Source of the DNA: Arthrobacter sp. efr-133-TYG-118
GTDB lineage: Bacteria; Actinomycetota; Actinomycetes; Actinomycetales; Micrococcaceae
Reading direction: 5' to 3'
DNA length: 64,000 nt
NCBI RefSeq assembly: GCF_030209755.1
Contig: NZ_JARVRH010000009.1
Span: forward strand, 62,001 to 126,000
Part shown: positions 54,884 to 63,516 of the stretch, one piece after another
How the letters are laid out: each line of letters starts with the position of its first letter
Position numbering within the stretch: position 1 is the stretch's first letter
The notes under the pieces: generated by a model
The model's database searches: none
Told to the model about the DNA's origin: nothing
The model's input: only the letters and a program-made list of their open reading frames with translations
Translations under genes and position numbers: made by a program

Positions 54884-54909
54884 CCGAGTTGACTGTTGTG
54901 TCAACTCGG
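54884..54909. promoter_or_regulatory. 10-bp inverted repeat upstream of the S53 peptidase
   Basis: CCGAGTTGAC and GTCAACTCGG form a perfect 10-bp inverted repeat with a 6-base spacer, 26 bases upstream of the peptidase start. It may be an operator or a leader hairpin; no dedicated regulator is adjacent. Confidence 0.6.
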
Positions 54910-54935
54910 ATCTTATTGATCCTCAGGGAGGTTTC

Positions 54936-56165
54936 GTGAAGAAGATTCTTAGCGTTTCCGGGACGTTGGTGCTAATGCTGAGTGCGGTCTCAGCCACGGC
55001 GCCGGCCGCAGTCGCCCAACCATCTCCGTCCGCCAATTGGCATGCGGAGAGGGTCTGCGCCGATGTCCCAAGCGGCGCTGCGTCGTGTTTTGCCCTCAAA
55101 TACGTCGATGATTCAACGGCCTCCGCCACGGCGCTGGCGCAAGGAGGACAAGCCAAGCCCGCTTCGAGCACGCCGCCCGCCACCGGCAAGACCCCTGCGG
55201 ATATACAGAGCGCCTACAACATCACAGGCCTCACGTCCGGCGGCCGAACCGTCGCAATCGTAGATGCCTATGGGTATCCGAACCTAGAACGCGATCTCGG
55301 CGTTTACCGCTCACAGTTCGGCCTTCCCGCGTGCACGGTCAGCAACGGCTGCCTCACTATCAAGGACCAAAACGGCGGCAACAAGCTTCCCAGATTCAAT
55401 TCCGGATGGGCCGACGAAACCGCCCTCGACGTCGACGCCGTCTCGGCAGCCTGCCCGGACTGCAAGATCCTCGTGGTGCAAGCGACAACAGCCAGCATCA
55501 CCAATCTTGGTACAGCCGTGGCAACGGCCGCCAAACAGCCGGGGGTCGTCGCGATTTCCAACAGTTACGGCGGCGGGGATTCCGCAGACTCCAGCTACGG
55601 AGCGTACTACAACCACCCGGGCATCGCCGTGACAGCGTCAACCGGTGACAACGGCTACTCCGGCTCGTCCTACCCCGCTTCCTCGAGTTATGTCACCGCG
55701 GTGGGAGGCACATCGTTGGTCAAGAACACCAGCACACGCGGATGGGGCGAGTCTGCCTGGTCCGGCTCGGGATCCGGATGCTCAAGTGTCAATGCCGCCT
55801 TGCCGGCTGCTGCCACGTTCGGCACAGGGTGCGGCAAGCGCGCCTCTGCAGACGTCGCCGCCGTCGCAGATCCGCAGACCGGATTGGCAGTGTACGCGCC
55901 GAGTAGCAGCACCACTTCGTCATGGGCGCAGTATGGAGGCACTAGCCTGTCCTCACCCCTGGTCGCAGCCATGTATGCGCTTTCCGGGAACTCCGGCAGT
56001 TCCACGGCGCTGGCCAACTCCCTCCCGTACACAAACCCCGGGGGATTCAATGACGTCGCCTCGGGTTCAACAGGCAGCTGTTCCACGAGCCAATGGTGCC
56101 TCTCCGGCACCGGATGGGACGGCCCTACAGGCGTCGGCACTCCGAACGGGGTCGCCGGACTCTAA
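54936..56165 (+). CDS. Secreted S53 (sedolisin-type) serine-carboxyl peptidase
   Basis: The 409-residue protein has a Sec signal peptide (KKILSVSGTLVLMLS, cut near AVAQ), a very short propeptide, and an S53-like catalytic domain: Glu and Asp in ADETALDVDAV, SNSYGGGDS, the oxyanion-Asp region ASTGDNGY, and nucleophile Ser in YGGTSLSSPLVAAM. Family members usually have a longer prodomain. Cysteine pairs (CTVSNGC, CPDC) suggest disulfides. The GTG at 54936 has AGGGAGG upstream. Confidence 0.9.
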   Translation: MKKILSVSGTLVLMLSAVSATAPAAVAQPSPSANWHAERVCADVPSGAASCFALKYVDDSTASATALAQGGQAKPASSTPPATGKTPADIQSAYNITGLTSGGRTVAIVDAYGYPNLERDLGVYRSQFGLPACTVSNGCLTIKDQNGGNKLPRFNSGWADETALDVDAVSAACPDCKILVVQATTASITNLGTAVATAAKQPGVVAISNSYGGGDSADSSYGAYYNHPGIAVTASTGDNGYSGSSYPASSSYVTAVGGTSLVKNTSTRGWGESAWSGSGSGCSSVNAALPAAATFGTGCGKRASADVAAVADPQTGLAVYAPSSSTTSSWAQYGGTSLSSPLVAAMYALSGNSGSSTALANSLPYTNPGGFNDVASGSTGSCSTSQWCLSGTGWDGPTGVGTPNGVAGL

Positions 56166-56184
56166 CGTGCAGTAATTGCCTGGA

Positions 56185-56216
56185 GGGTGGCCGGCGTCCA
56201 GGACGGCCGGCCACCC
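56185..56216 (+). terminator. Terminator hairpin of the S53 peptidase gene
   Basis: GGGTGGCCGGCGTCC and GGACGGCCGGCCACCC form a long GC stem with one bulged base, 20 bases downstream of the stop codon. There is no U-tract. Confidence 0.75.
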
Positions 56217-56234
56217 CGCAACTCTGAATGGGCA

Positions 56235-56336
56235 GCGTCACGCCGAGCAGGTTTTCAGCGTCCCGAACGGACCGCAAGCCCGGGATTCCGGGGCCGGGGA
56301 GGAGTCCGGGCGACAAAAAAGTGCGTGGCGTGACGC
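56235..56336. repeat. 102-bp element with 9-bp inverted ends, copy 2
   Basis: This copy starts GCGTCACGC and ends GCGTGACGC, like copy 1 at 49590; I count about 72 of 102 positions identical without gaps. Its inner stem has CCCG / CGGG where copy 1 has CTTG / CAAG, so two base pairs changed together. It lies 13 bases downstream of the flgE stop codon, at the right edge of the non-flagellar segment. Confidence 0.8.
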
Positions 56337-56349
56337 GGGCCCCCAAGCG

Positions 56350-57522
56350 CTAGTGCTTCAGGTTCGTCAGCTCCTGCAGAACCTCGTCCGACGTGGTGAT
56401 GATGCGGGCGTTCGCCTGGAAGCCGCGCTGGGCCACGATGAGGTTGGTGAATTCCTGGGAGAGGTCCACGTTGGACATTTCGAGGGCCCCGGCAGTCAAA
56501 GTTCCGAGTCCGGCGTCGCCCGGGGCGCCCAACTGGGCCGCGCCGGAGTTGGCGGTGGCCACGTATGTCGAGCTACCTGCTTTCTCAAGGCCACCGGGGT
56601 TGGTGAAGCGCGCAAGGGCCACGCGTGCCAGAACCTGCTTGGCACCGTTGCTGAACGAGCCGATGAGTGAGCCGTCCCCGCCGAGGGTGAAGGACTCCAG
56701 CTTGCCTGCCTCGGATCCGTTCTGGCTGCCGACCGTGAGTGTGCTCATGGCGGCGAAGCCGGTAACAGTGGACATGTCCACCGTGATGCCGCCGACGGTC
56801 ATGGCGCCGCCCGAGGTCAGCGCACCATTCGCGAACGTGAGCGTCGAGTTGCCTGTGGCGCCGTTGGCGTCTGTCCCGGCCACATCCCAGCCGCCCGCAG
56901 AGCGGCTGAACGTCAGGGTCAGGCTGCGGGAGGCGCCGTCGGCGTCGTAGACCTTGACCTGGCGCTCGACACTTGTCCCCACGGCCGCGTCGGACGGGAG
57001 GTTGCCGTCAAGCGAGGCCTTGGTGGTGGCAACGGCTGCCGACGTCGTGTTGGGCGAGAGGGCAATCGGGCCAACGGGACCTCCCAGGTTCACCGCGCCG
57101 TTGGCCGCGGACCAGCCCTGCAGGATGCCGCCGTCGGGGCTCACGAGGCGGCCGGCCGCGTCCATGTCGAAGGCACCGGCGCGGGTATAGAGCTGCTGGC
57201 CGGCCTTGCTGGTGATGAAGAACCCGTCGCCGGAGATCATCATGTCAGTGGCTCGCCCGGTGTTCTGCGATGAACCTTGGCTGAAGTTGGTGCTGACTCC
57301 CGCCACGCGCACGCCGAGGCCGATCTGGGCGGGGTTGGTGCCACCGGTTTCGGCTTGCGGGGCGCCGGCACCCTGGGTCATCTGCGAGAGCGTGTCCTGG
57401 AACTGGGTCGAGGAGGCCTTGAAGCCGGCCGTGTTCACGTTGGCGATGTTGTTTCCCGTGACGTCCAGCATGGCCTGGTGGGCACGGAGGCCGGAGATTC
57501 CGGAGTACAGCGAACGAAGCAT
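56350..57522 (-). CDS. flgE: Flagellar hook protein FlgE
   Basis: The 390-residue protein has the N-terminal rod/hook helix SLYSGISGLRAHQAMLDVTG, the hook core with DGFFITSKAG and LVSPDGGILQGW, and the C-terminal helix VDLSQEFTNLIVAQRGFQAN. The hook is the universal joint outside the cell. It starts 38 bases after flgD. The next gene should be flbD, but the segment after flgE is non-flagellar for 33.5 kb. Confidence 0.97.
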   Translation of the reverse strand: MLRSLYSGISGLRAHQAMLDVTGNNIANVNTAGFKASSTQFQDTLSQMTQGAGAPQAETGGTNPAQIGLGVRVAGVSTNFSQGSSQNTGRATDMMISGDGFFITSKAGQQLYTRAGAFDMDAAGRLVSPDGGILQGWSAANGAVNLGGPVGPIALSPNTTSAAVATTKASLDGNLPSDAAVGTSVERQVKVYDADGASRSLTLTFSRSAGGWDVAGTDANGATGNSTLTFANGALTSGGAMTVGGITVDMSTVTGFAAMSTLTVGSQNGSEAGKLESFTLGGDGSLIGSFSNGAKQVLARVALARFTNPGGLEKAGSSTYVATANSGAAQLGAPGDAGLGTLTAGALEMSNVDLSQEFTNLIVAQRGFQANARIITTSDEVLQELTNLKH

Positions 57523-57560
57523 GGTGTTGCCTTTCTTCGGGTGGTTCGGGGGGTGGAGCG

Positions 57561-58013
57561 TCAGGCGGTGGGCGTAGCAGTGGCGGGCGATGGCGCGGCC
57601 GTCATCCCGCTGATCGAATCGAGCGGAACGCTCACTCCGCCGACCGCCACCGTGGGGGTTCCGGCCGCAAACGAAACCGAGCTCGCGACGCCGGAGCCCT
57701 TCGTCCCGTCCGCGAGCGCGTAGCTGACGTTGTGGCCGATGATCTGCGCCGCGGCGCTGCGCATCTGGAGCGAAAAGCTCTCCTTGGCGTCGGCCGTGAG
57801 CTCCGTCATTTTCTCCATCATGGACAGCTGGACGGTCTGGCTCATCATCTGGTTGGTGTCCATGGGTGCGCTCGGGTCCTGGTTTTTCAGTTGTGTCACC
57901 AGCAAGCTCATGAACATGCTCGAGTCCATGGTCTGCGCGGGTCTGGGCGCGGTGGTGCCAGCGGTGGTTCCAGGCTGGACTCCGCTGCTTGCCGCGATGG
58001 CTTGGATGGTCAC
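57561..58013 (-). CDS. flgD: Flagellar hook capping protein FlgD
   Basis: FlgD caps the growing hook. From the GTG at 58013, with AAGGAG upstream, the protein has 150 residues and the family's FMSLLVTQLKNQDPSAPMDT motif near residue 33. It lacks the large C-terminal FlgD fold of enterobacteria, as do many short Gram-positive versions. It follows fliK by 16 bases. Confidence 0.93.
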   Translation of the reverse strand: MTIQAIAASSGVQPGTTAGTTAPRPAQTMDSSMFMSLLVTQLKNQDPSAPMDTNQMMSQTVQLSMMEKMTELTADAKESFSLQMRSAAAQIIGHNVSYALADGTKGSGVASSVSFAAGTPTVAVGGVSVPLDSISGMTAAPSPATATPTA

Positions 58014-58029
58014 TATTTGCTCTCCTTCA

Positions 58030-59478
58030 TCAGACGAGAATGTCCAGGCTGCTGGTACTGCTTCGGGGAAGTACGACGGCGGTCCGCGGCAGGCGGACCG
58101 GCTCGCCGTCGCTGCCCCATGGGAAGGCGGGGCTCTCCATCGGGCGCCGGTCCCGGGGGTCCGAGCCGCCCCCACCAGCATCGGCCGGAGCGTTGTGTTC
58201 GGACAGGTGGAGGCTGGCGCCGAAGCCTGATTCGCCGAGGTCCCGACGCAGTTCCGGCAGGATGCTGCGCACTGCCTCACGGCCGGCGTCTCCGGGGGCG
58301 AACAATTCGATCCGCACCCCTGCGCCTTCGATATGCGCCCGGACAGTCAGCGGACCGAGGTCTTCCGGGGACAGCTTCAAGGTCATCACGTGCGCGCCGG
58401 GCGCCGCCGATGCCAGGGAGAACAGGGGTCCAGACACTTGGGGCAGCAGTTTCGCCGGGTCTGCCTGGGGTGTGGGTGTTGCCATGCCGAGAGGGGCTGC
58501 CGAAGGGGCTTGCTGGAGTGGCGACCCTGCCTGCACCACCACCGGAACTCCGGCCTGAATCCCCGCGGGAAGCCCGGGTGCCGCGGCGATGGGTGCGTCC
58601 TGCCTGAGGATCCGCTGCGGGTCCTGCTGCGTCGAGGGTCTCCCGGCGGGAAGTACGACGGCGGTGCCGGACTCGCGGGACCGGGCTGCGGTCGGGTTGA
58701 CCCCGCGTTCGAGGCCAACGGGCAGGGGGCTGGTGGGCCGGGCGGCGGCGGGCAGCGGGCCGGTGGGCGGGGCGGCGGCCGGCTGGTTGGAAGACGGTTT
58801 GCCGGGCAGCGGGCCGGTGGGCGGGGCAGCGGCCGGCTGGTTGGAAGACGGTTTGCCGGGCAGTGGGCTGGTGGGCAGGGTGCCGGACGGTGGACTGGTG
58901 GGCAGGGCGGCGGCCGGCTGCGGGCCGGTGGGCAGGGTGCCAGTGGGCTGCGGGCTGTTCGGAATCGGACCAGGCTGGGTTGAGCTTTGACCAGGGCTCC
59001 CGAGCGGCAGAGCTGCTGACACAGCAGCGCCCACCCGCGTTCCAGCCGGCGTCGCCTGAGTGTTGCCCGCAGGCATGATCGGCACAGCAACGCCCGACCC
59101 CTGCGGAGCCGTGTCCCCCGTAGCGACTCCGGCCATCGCGAGCCCGCCCGCGACAGCGGCCACCGCACCCGCTGCGCCCATCGCATCGGGCAGACCCGCC
59201 GCACTCGCCGCATCCGCCGCATCAACCGTGTCCTTGGCGACCTTCGAAGCTTCCGGCTTGTCGGCTCGGGTGACCGTCCGGGGACCGTCGGCGGCAGGCT
59301 TTCCCTGCGCGCCGCCGTCGGGCGCTTGCTGTGCGGTCCCGTCGGAGGTCTCCGAGTCGGACGCCAGCACGCCGTTCATCACGGCCTCAAAACCGGCGGC
59401 GGCGCCAGGCTGCGGCACAGGCGAGGAGCCGGGAGCGGCGAGACGGGGTGAGGCCGCACCGGCGGGGGGCAACTGCAT
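58030..59478 (-). CDS. fliK: Flagellar hook-length control protein FliK
   Basis: The 482-residue protein has a disordered Ala/Pro-rich N-terminal two thirds and a C-terminal Flg_hook domain (MTLKLSPEDLGPLTVRAHIE, VRIELFAPGDAGREAVRSIL), which signals FlhB to switch export. The middle holds Pro-rich tandem repeats that would change ruler length. The start overlaps the NlpC/P60 stop as TGATG. The open frame continues upstream to 60492 but that part is a shadow of the next genes. Confidence 0.9.
   Translation of the reverse strand: MQLPPAGAASPRLAAPGSSPVPQPGAAAGFEAVMNGVLASDSETSDGTAQQAPDGGAQGKPAADGPRTVTRADKPEASKVAKDTVDAADAASAAGLPDAMGAAGAVAAVAGGLAMAGVATGDTAPQGSGVAVPIMPAGNTQATPAGTRVGAAVSAALPLGSPGQSSTQPGPIPNSPQPTGTLPTGPQPAAALPTSPPSGTLPTSPLPGKPSSNQPAAAPPTGPLPGKPSSNQPAAAPPTGPLPAAARPTSPLPVGLERGVNPTAARSRESGTAVVLPAGRPSTQQDPQRILRQDAPIAAAPGLPAGIQAGVPVVVQAGSPLQQAPSAAPLGMATPTPQADPAKLLPQVSGPLFSLASAAPGAHVMTLKLSPEDLGPLTVRAHIEGAGVRIELFAPGDAGREAVRSILPELRRDLGESGFGASLHLSEHNAPADAGGGGSDPRDRRPMESPAFPWGSDGEPVRLPRTAVVLPRSSTSSLDILV
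58751..58858 (-). repeat. 54-bp tandem repeats in fliK
   Basis: Two near-identical 54-bp units encode KPSSNQPAAAPPTGPLPG-type blocks, followed by a degenerate third. The repeat lies in the ruler part of FliK, so copy-number changes would alter hook length by 18 residues per unit. Confidence 0.85.
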
Positions 59479-60137
59479 CACGAGCCTCCCGCGGGAACAA
59501 TCCGGCGGATTGCCGTCAGGTTGGACTGCTGTTCCCACGCATCGCGGATCTGGATGGTCTGGCCGGGCACGGGCGCGTCGATCGCTTTGCCGTTGCCGAG
59601 GTAGATGGAGATGTGTTCGCCGCCGAAACTGACAAGCAGGTCGCCTGGCTTGGCCTGGGCCAAGGACGCTACGGGGGTGCCTTGCCGCATCTGGTCGCTG
59701 ACGACGCGCGGCAGGTCGACACCGAGATCCTTGAAGACTCGCTGCACGAAGCCGGAGCAATCCATGCCCACGGCCGGGTTGGTGCCGCCCCAGACGTAGG
59801 GCACACCTACGTATTTCTTGGCGTCGGCAACCACTGCATCGCCGGTGACAGCGCCGGTGGCTGTGCCAGCAGCACTGCTGAGGCCCGCAATGCCGGAGAG
59901 GGCGCCCGTGCCATCGAGCCCCAAGGAAGAAGCAAGCTGGCTCACGTCCGGCGTCGTCGAGCCCCCGACGGCGGTGCTCAGGGCTTGCGCGAAGGACGCC
60001 GCGTCCGCGGAAGTGGCTGTGCCCGCGGAAGGGTCCGCTGTCCCGGCGGCGGTGGCCTGCGGACGGACCCCTTGGCTCAATTGCCGCAGCATCGATTCGA
60101 TGCTCTGGATGCGCCCGATGGCCTCGGTCATGCTCAT
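59478..60137 (-). CDS. NlpC/P60 peptidoglycan hydrolase of the flagellar operon
   Basis: The 219-residue protein has an N-terminal helical part (IGRIQSIESMLRQLSQG), a disordered stretch, and an NlpC/P60 domain with catalytic Cys in GMDCSGFVQRV and His in GGEHISIYLG. It should cut stem peptides to let the rod pass the wall, a role filled by FlgJ or lytic transglycosylases elsewhere. No signal peptide is visible, so it may leave through the flagellar export system. The ATG at 60137 overlaps fliJ (ATGA). Confidence 0.9.
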   Translation of the reverse strand: MSMTEAIGRIQSIESMLRQLSQGVRPQATAAGTADPSAGTATSADAASFAQALSTAVGGSTTPDVSQLASSLGLDGTGALSGIAGLSSAAGTATGAVTGDAVVADAKKYVGVPYVWGGTNPAVGMDCSGFVQRVFKDLGVDLPRVVSDQMRQGTPVASLAQAKPGDLLVSFGGEHISIYLGNGKAIDAPVPGQTIQIRDAWEQQSNLTAIRRIVPAGGS

Positions 60138-60559
60138 GAGGTGGCCTTTCGGTGCCACGCGGAGGACGCGATCTCGTCCAGGACCCCTTGCTCGGCGTGC
60201 AGCTCGAAAGCCTCGAAGGCGGCCCCGTGTCGAGTTTCGAGCTTCTCGAGCCCGACGGCGCGACGCTTTGCTTCTGTGTATTCCGCGCGGGCCTCTGCGG
60301 CTTCAGCCTCCGCGCCGGCGGCCAAGGCGTCAAGTTCTGCCAACATGCTTTGCGCGGAAGCGCGGGAAGCCGCGATGGCCAAGAGCGACGCGGAGCTTCC
60401 AGCAGCTCCGGCGGACTCTGCCAGCTCCTCCCGGGCCGTAGCCCGGCGGGATCGCAAGGATGCGGTCCGGGAGTTGGCGCGGGCCAGTCCACTGGCGGCG
60501 GCGTCCTGCTGTGTCTGGCGCAGGCGCAACAGCCCGGCCAGGGAGAATTGACGGTTCAC
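60134..60559 (-). CDS. fliJ: Flagellar export protein FliJ
   Basis: The 141-residue protein is one long coiled coil starting FSLAGLLRLRQTQQDAAASG, with heptads of Ala/Arg/Glu to the end, as in FliJ, the central stalk of the FliI ATPase that also escorts chaperones. It overlaps fliI upstream and the NlpC/P60 gene downstream. Confidence 0.88.
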   Translation of the reverse strand: MNRQFSLAGLLRLRQTQQDAAASGLARANSRTASLRSRRATAREELAESAGAAGSSASLLAIAASRASAQSMLAELDALAAGAEAEAAEARAEYTEAKRRAVGLEKLETRHGAAFEAFELHAEQGVLDEIASSAWHRKATS

Positions 60560-61887
60560 GCAGCTCCTTCGAGGCTTGCTGAAAGGCGGAAGAGTTCCGG
60601 CCAGGACTCGCTGTACGGGGTGGATTCGTCGATGCTTTGCCGTAGGAATCCGTTGATGGCGGCTTCGTGGTCCAGTGCCGCGTCGACCAAGGGATTGCTG
60701 CCACGATGGTAGGCGCCAACGTCGATCAGGTCTTGGGCGCTGCGCCGCGCGGCGAGGACCCTGCGCAGGGAAGCCGCGAGCGCCGTGCGATCGGCGGAAT
60801 TGACCTTGGAGGCCACGCGGGACACCGAGCCCAGCACCTCCACCGAGGGAAAGTGCCCCGTGACGGCGAGCCTCCGGTCCAGGACCACGTGTCCGTCAAG
60901 GATCGAGCGGGCGGCGTCGGCGATCGGTTCGTTGTGGTCGTCGCCGTCCACCAGCACCGTGTAGATACCGGTCACGGATCCGGTTTCGGCGGTCCCGGCG
61001 CGTTCCAGGAGCCGAGCCAGCACGGAAAAGGTCGACGGCGGGTAGCCGCGGGTGGCGGGTGGCTCACCGGCGGACAGGCCTATTTCGCGCTGGGCCATGG
61101 CCACGCGGGTGAGCGAATCCATCATGAGCACCACATCCTGCCCGGCTTCGCGGAACGATTCGGCAATCCGGGTGGCCGTGACGGCCGCGCGCAGGCGCAT
61201 GAGTGCAGGCTCATCGGACGTGGCAACAACCACCACGGAGCGGGACAGGCCTTCGGGGCCGAGGTCGTCTTCGAGGAACTCGCGCACTTCACGCCCGCGC
61301 TCCCCCACCAAGGCGATCACGGACACTTCGGCATCCGTGCCGCGGGCAATCATGGACAGCAGCGAGGACTTTCCGACCCCCGAGCCTGCGAACAAGCCCA
61401 TGCGCTGGCCGCGGCCCAGAGTGGCCATGGTGTCCAGGACGCGGACGCCGGTCTGCAGCGGGGTGTCCACCCGGGCGCGGTGCATGGCCGACGGCGCTTC
61501 GTTGTCCAGGGGGACCATGGGGCTGGCAGGCAACGGGCCTTTGCCGTCGATCGGACGTCCGAGCGCATCCAATACCCGTCCGAAGAGGCCGCGGCCGGTA
61601 GGGACCAGGATGGGAGCGCCCTTCGAACGTGCCGGATCTCCCGCGGCCACCCCGGTCAACCGTCCGAGCGGCATGCACCGCACGGCGCCACTGACCGAGG
61701 CGACCACTTCGACGTCGAGCCCGGGTGCCTGGCCTACGGTCACCAGATCCCCCACCGCGCAGTCCAACCCGGAGACCTCCAGGCCAAGGCCGAGCACGGA
61801 CGTCACGGTACCCACGCGCTGCGGTGCCGCGGCCGCGAGGGCTGCGCGGAAACGGCCGGCGTGCGGCCTGTATACGGTAGTGCTCAT
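60556..61887 (-). CDS. fliI: Flagellar export ATPase FliI
   Basis: The 443-residue ATPase has Walker A GLFAGSGVGKSSLL near residue 168, Walker B VVLMMDSLTR near 254, and the FliI/YscN GEPPATRGYPPSTFS. It forms a hexamer under the export gate with FliH and FliJ. The ATG at 61887 overlaps the fliH stop (ATGA); the longer open frame to 61953 is not needed. Confidence 0.97.
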   Translation of the reverse strand: MSTTVYRPHAGRFRAALAAAAPQRVGTVTSVLGLGLEVSGLDCAVGDLVTVGQAPGLDVEVVASVSGAVRCMPLGRLTGVAAGDPARSKGAPILVPTGRGLFGRVLDALGRPIDGKGPLPASPMVPLDNEAPSAMHRARVDTPLQTGVRVLDTMATLGRGQRMGLFAGSGVGKSSLLSMIARGTDAEVSVIALVGERGREVREFLEDDLGPEGLSRSVVVVATSDEPALMRLRAAVTATRIAESFREAGQDVVLMMDSLTRVAMAQREIGLSAGEPPATRGYPPSTFSVLARLLERAGTAETGSVTGIYTVLVDGDDHNEPIADAARSILDGHVVLDRRLAVTGHFPSVEVLGSVSRVASKVNSADRTALAASLRRVLAARRSAQDLIDVGAYHRGSNPLVDAALDHEAAINGFLRQSIDESTPYSESWPELFRLSASLEGAA

Positions 61888-62498
61888 GCGTCGTTCCCCA
61901 GCAGGGCTGCCTTGGCCCTGTCCACAGCGGTCCTGAGCCGGGCGTCGAGCCAACCTTGCGGATATTCCGCGATCGCATCGCCGGGGTCCAGTGCGGGATC
62001 GGCCTTGAGTTCGACGCCGGCCACGTTCCCGACGTCGACTGCGGCCAGCGCGGCAAGGTCCGCCGGGTGAAGGCGGACGGCGGTTACCGTTTGCACGTCG
62101 GAGACCGTTGCCAGGGCTCGGGCCAACGCGGCGCGGGCGGTGTTCCCGCCGTCGTTGAGTTCGTAGCCCAGGATGGCTTCGGCAAGCTCCATTGCGCTGG
62201 CCGCCAACACGTCCTGCGCTTCCTCCAACACAGCGCCGCGGCGCTGCCGGGACGCGGCAGCGGCGGCTTCGAGCACGCCGACGGCTTGCGCGACAGCCAG
62301 GCGCCCGGCGTCGAGCATTGCGCGGTGTTCGGCTTGAAACTGTTCGCGAAGACGCAACTGTTCCGCGGCCGCGGCCCGGGTGCCGGCCGCGTAGCCTGCC
62401 GCGTGCCCCTGGGTGTACCCCCGGTCTTCCATGCGTGTCCTCGCGGCCGGCTGGATGTCCGGGAAGACCACCCTCTGGAGTTCAGCCTCAGTAGACAT
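61884..62498 (-). CDS. fliH: Flagellar assembly protein FliH
   Basis: The 204-residue protein has a Gly-rich helix region (YTQGHAAGYAAGTRAA, GxxxG-like) typical of FliH, a long Ala/Glu/Arg coiled coil, and a C-terminal domain ending AEYPQGWLDARLRTAVDRAK. It regulates FliI and links it to the C-ring. It overlaps fliG by 11 bases. Confidence 0.9.
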   Translation of the reverse strand: MSTEAELQRVVFPDIQPAARTRMEDRGYTQGHAAGYAAGTRAAAAEQLRLREQFQAEHRAMLDAGRLAVAQAVGVLEAAAAASRQRRGAVLEEAQDVLAASAMELAEAILGYELNDGGNTARAALARALATVSDVQTVTAVRLHPADLAALAAVDVGNVAGVELKADPALDPGDAIAEYPQGWLDARLRTAVDRAKAALLGNDA

Positions 62499-63516
62499 AA
62501 TCGTCTTCTTCCCCGCGCCGGACCACGATGGCGCCTTCGGCTTCCAGCTCACGGATGGAACGGACGATCTCTGCCCGGGCCTCTTCGACCTGGGAGGCGC
62601 GCACCGGCCCGGCAGAAGCCATCTCGGCTTCCAGGATTTCGAGGTTCCGGCCGGACACGTTGGTGCGTACGGCCTCAAGCACGGCGGCAGGGGCACCTTT
62701 CATGGCGACAGCGAGCACTTCGGCATTGACGCCGCGCAGGATCTGCTGGATGTCGCGGCGTTCCAATTTCACGATGTCCACGAAGGTCAGCATCCGGGCG
62801 CGCACTTCCGTGGCCAGCTCCGGATCGAGGGACTCCAAGCCCTCCAGCACGGAGCGTTCGGTGTTGATGTCGGAGCGGTTGATGATGTCAACGAGGGGCT
62901 GGATCCCGCCGACAATTTCGCTCGACTTCCTTTGCGACATGACGGCCCCAGCGCGAACCTTGAGGGTCTCGGCCACGATGCCCACGGCTTCCGGCGAAGC
63001 CATTCCCATCGTGGCGATGCAACGGGCCACCTCACTCCGCTGCACGTCGCCCAGGCCCGCCATGACCGCGGAAGCCTTGCCCGGCCGCAAATGCGCCAGG
63101 ATCAAGGCAATGGTCTGTGGCATCTCGCTGTCGATGAGGGCCAGGAGCTGGCCGGAATCCATCATTTCCAGGAATTCGAAGGACTTCCCGGCCATGGTGG
63201 ACGCGAGACGGTCCATGAAACCGGCCGCTTTGTCCGCGCCGAAGGACGCTTCCAGGAGCCCGACGGCGAATTCCTGGCCGCCGCGGGCCGTGCGGCGTCC
63301 GCTGACTGCAAGGTCGTGGAACTCGGTCATGACGTCGTCCGCAACGGATGAGGAAACGCGGCGCAAGCGTACGATCTCGGCGGCGATGTCCTCGGCCTCG
63401 GACTCGGAGAACTGGGTCATGACGGAAGCCGCGCTGCCAGGGCTCATCTGCATCAGCACCACGGCCACCTTCTGGGCACCGGTCAAGCCGCTTACGTCCA
63501 ACTCCCCGGCCCTCAT
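62488..63516 (-). CDS. fliG: Flagellar motor switch protein FliG
   Basis: The 342-residue rotor protein has FliG N, middle and C domains: LTGAQKVAVVLMQMSPGSAA, the EHPQ-like motif here reading SEMPQTIALILAHL near residue 131, and the torque helix with charged ILRGVNAEVLAVAMKG and LVTG-like parts in the C domain. It binds FliF and FliM and meets MotA. The His of EHPQ is Met here. It overlaps fliF by 4 bases (ATGA). Confidence 0.96.
   Translation of the reverse strand: MRAGELDVSGLTGAQKVAVVLMQMSPGSAASVMTQFSESEAEDIAAEIVRLRRVSSSVADDVMTEFHDLAVSGRRTARGGQEFAVGLLEASFGADKAAGFMDRLASTMAGKSFEFLEMMDSGQLLALIDSEMPQTIALILAHLRPGKASAVMAGLGDVQRSEVARCIATMGMASPEAVGIVAETLKVRAGAVMSQRKSSEIVGGIQPLVDIINRSDINTERSVLEGLESLDPELATEVRARMLTFVDIVKLERRDIQQILRGVNAEVLAVAMKGAPAAVLEAVRTNVSGRNLEILEAEMASAGPVRASQVEEARAEIVRSIRELEAEGAIVVRRGEEDDYVY

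Noticed and set aside
22780..56349. Integrative element or prophage
   Set aside because: I found no integrase, transposase, relaxase, phage structural gene or tRNA attachment site in it; the contents are ordinary metabolic and transport genes.
59479..60492. N-terminal extension of FliK to 820 residues
   Set aside because: The extra part overlaps the NlpC/P60 and FliJ genes, which are intact and linked by ATGA/TGATG overlaps.
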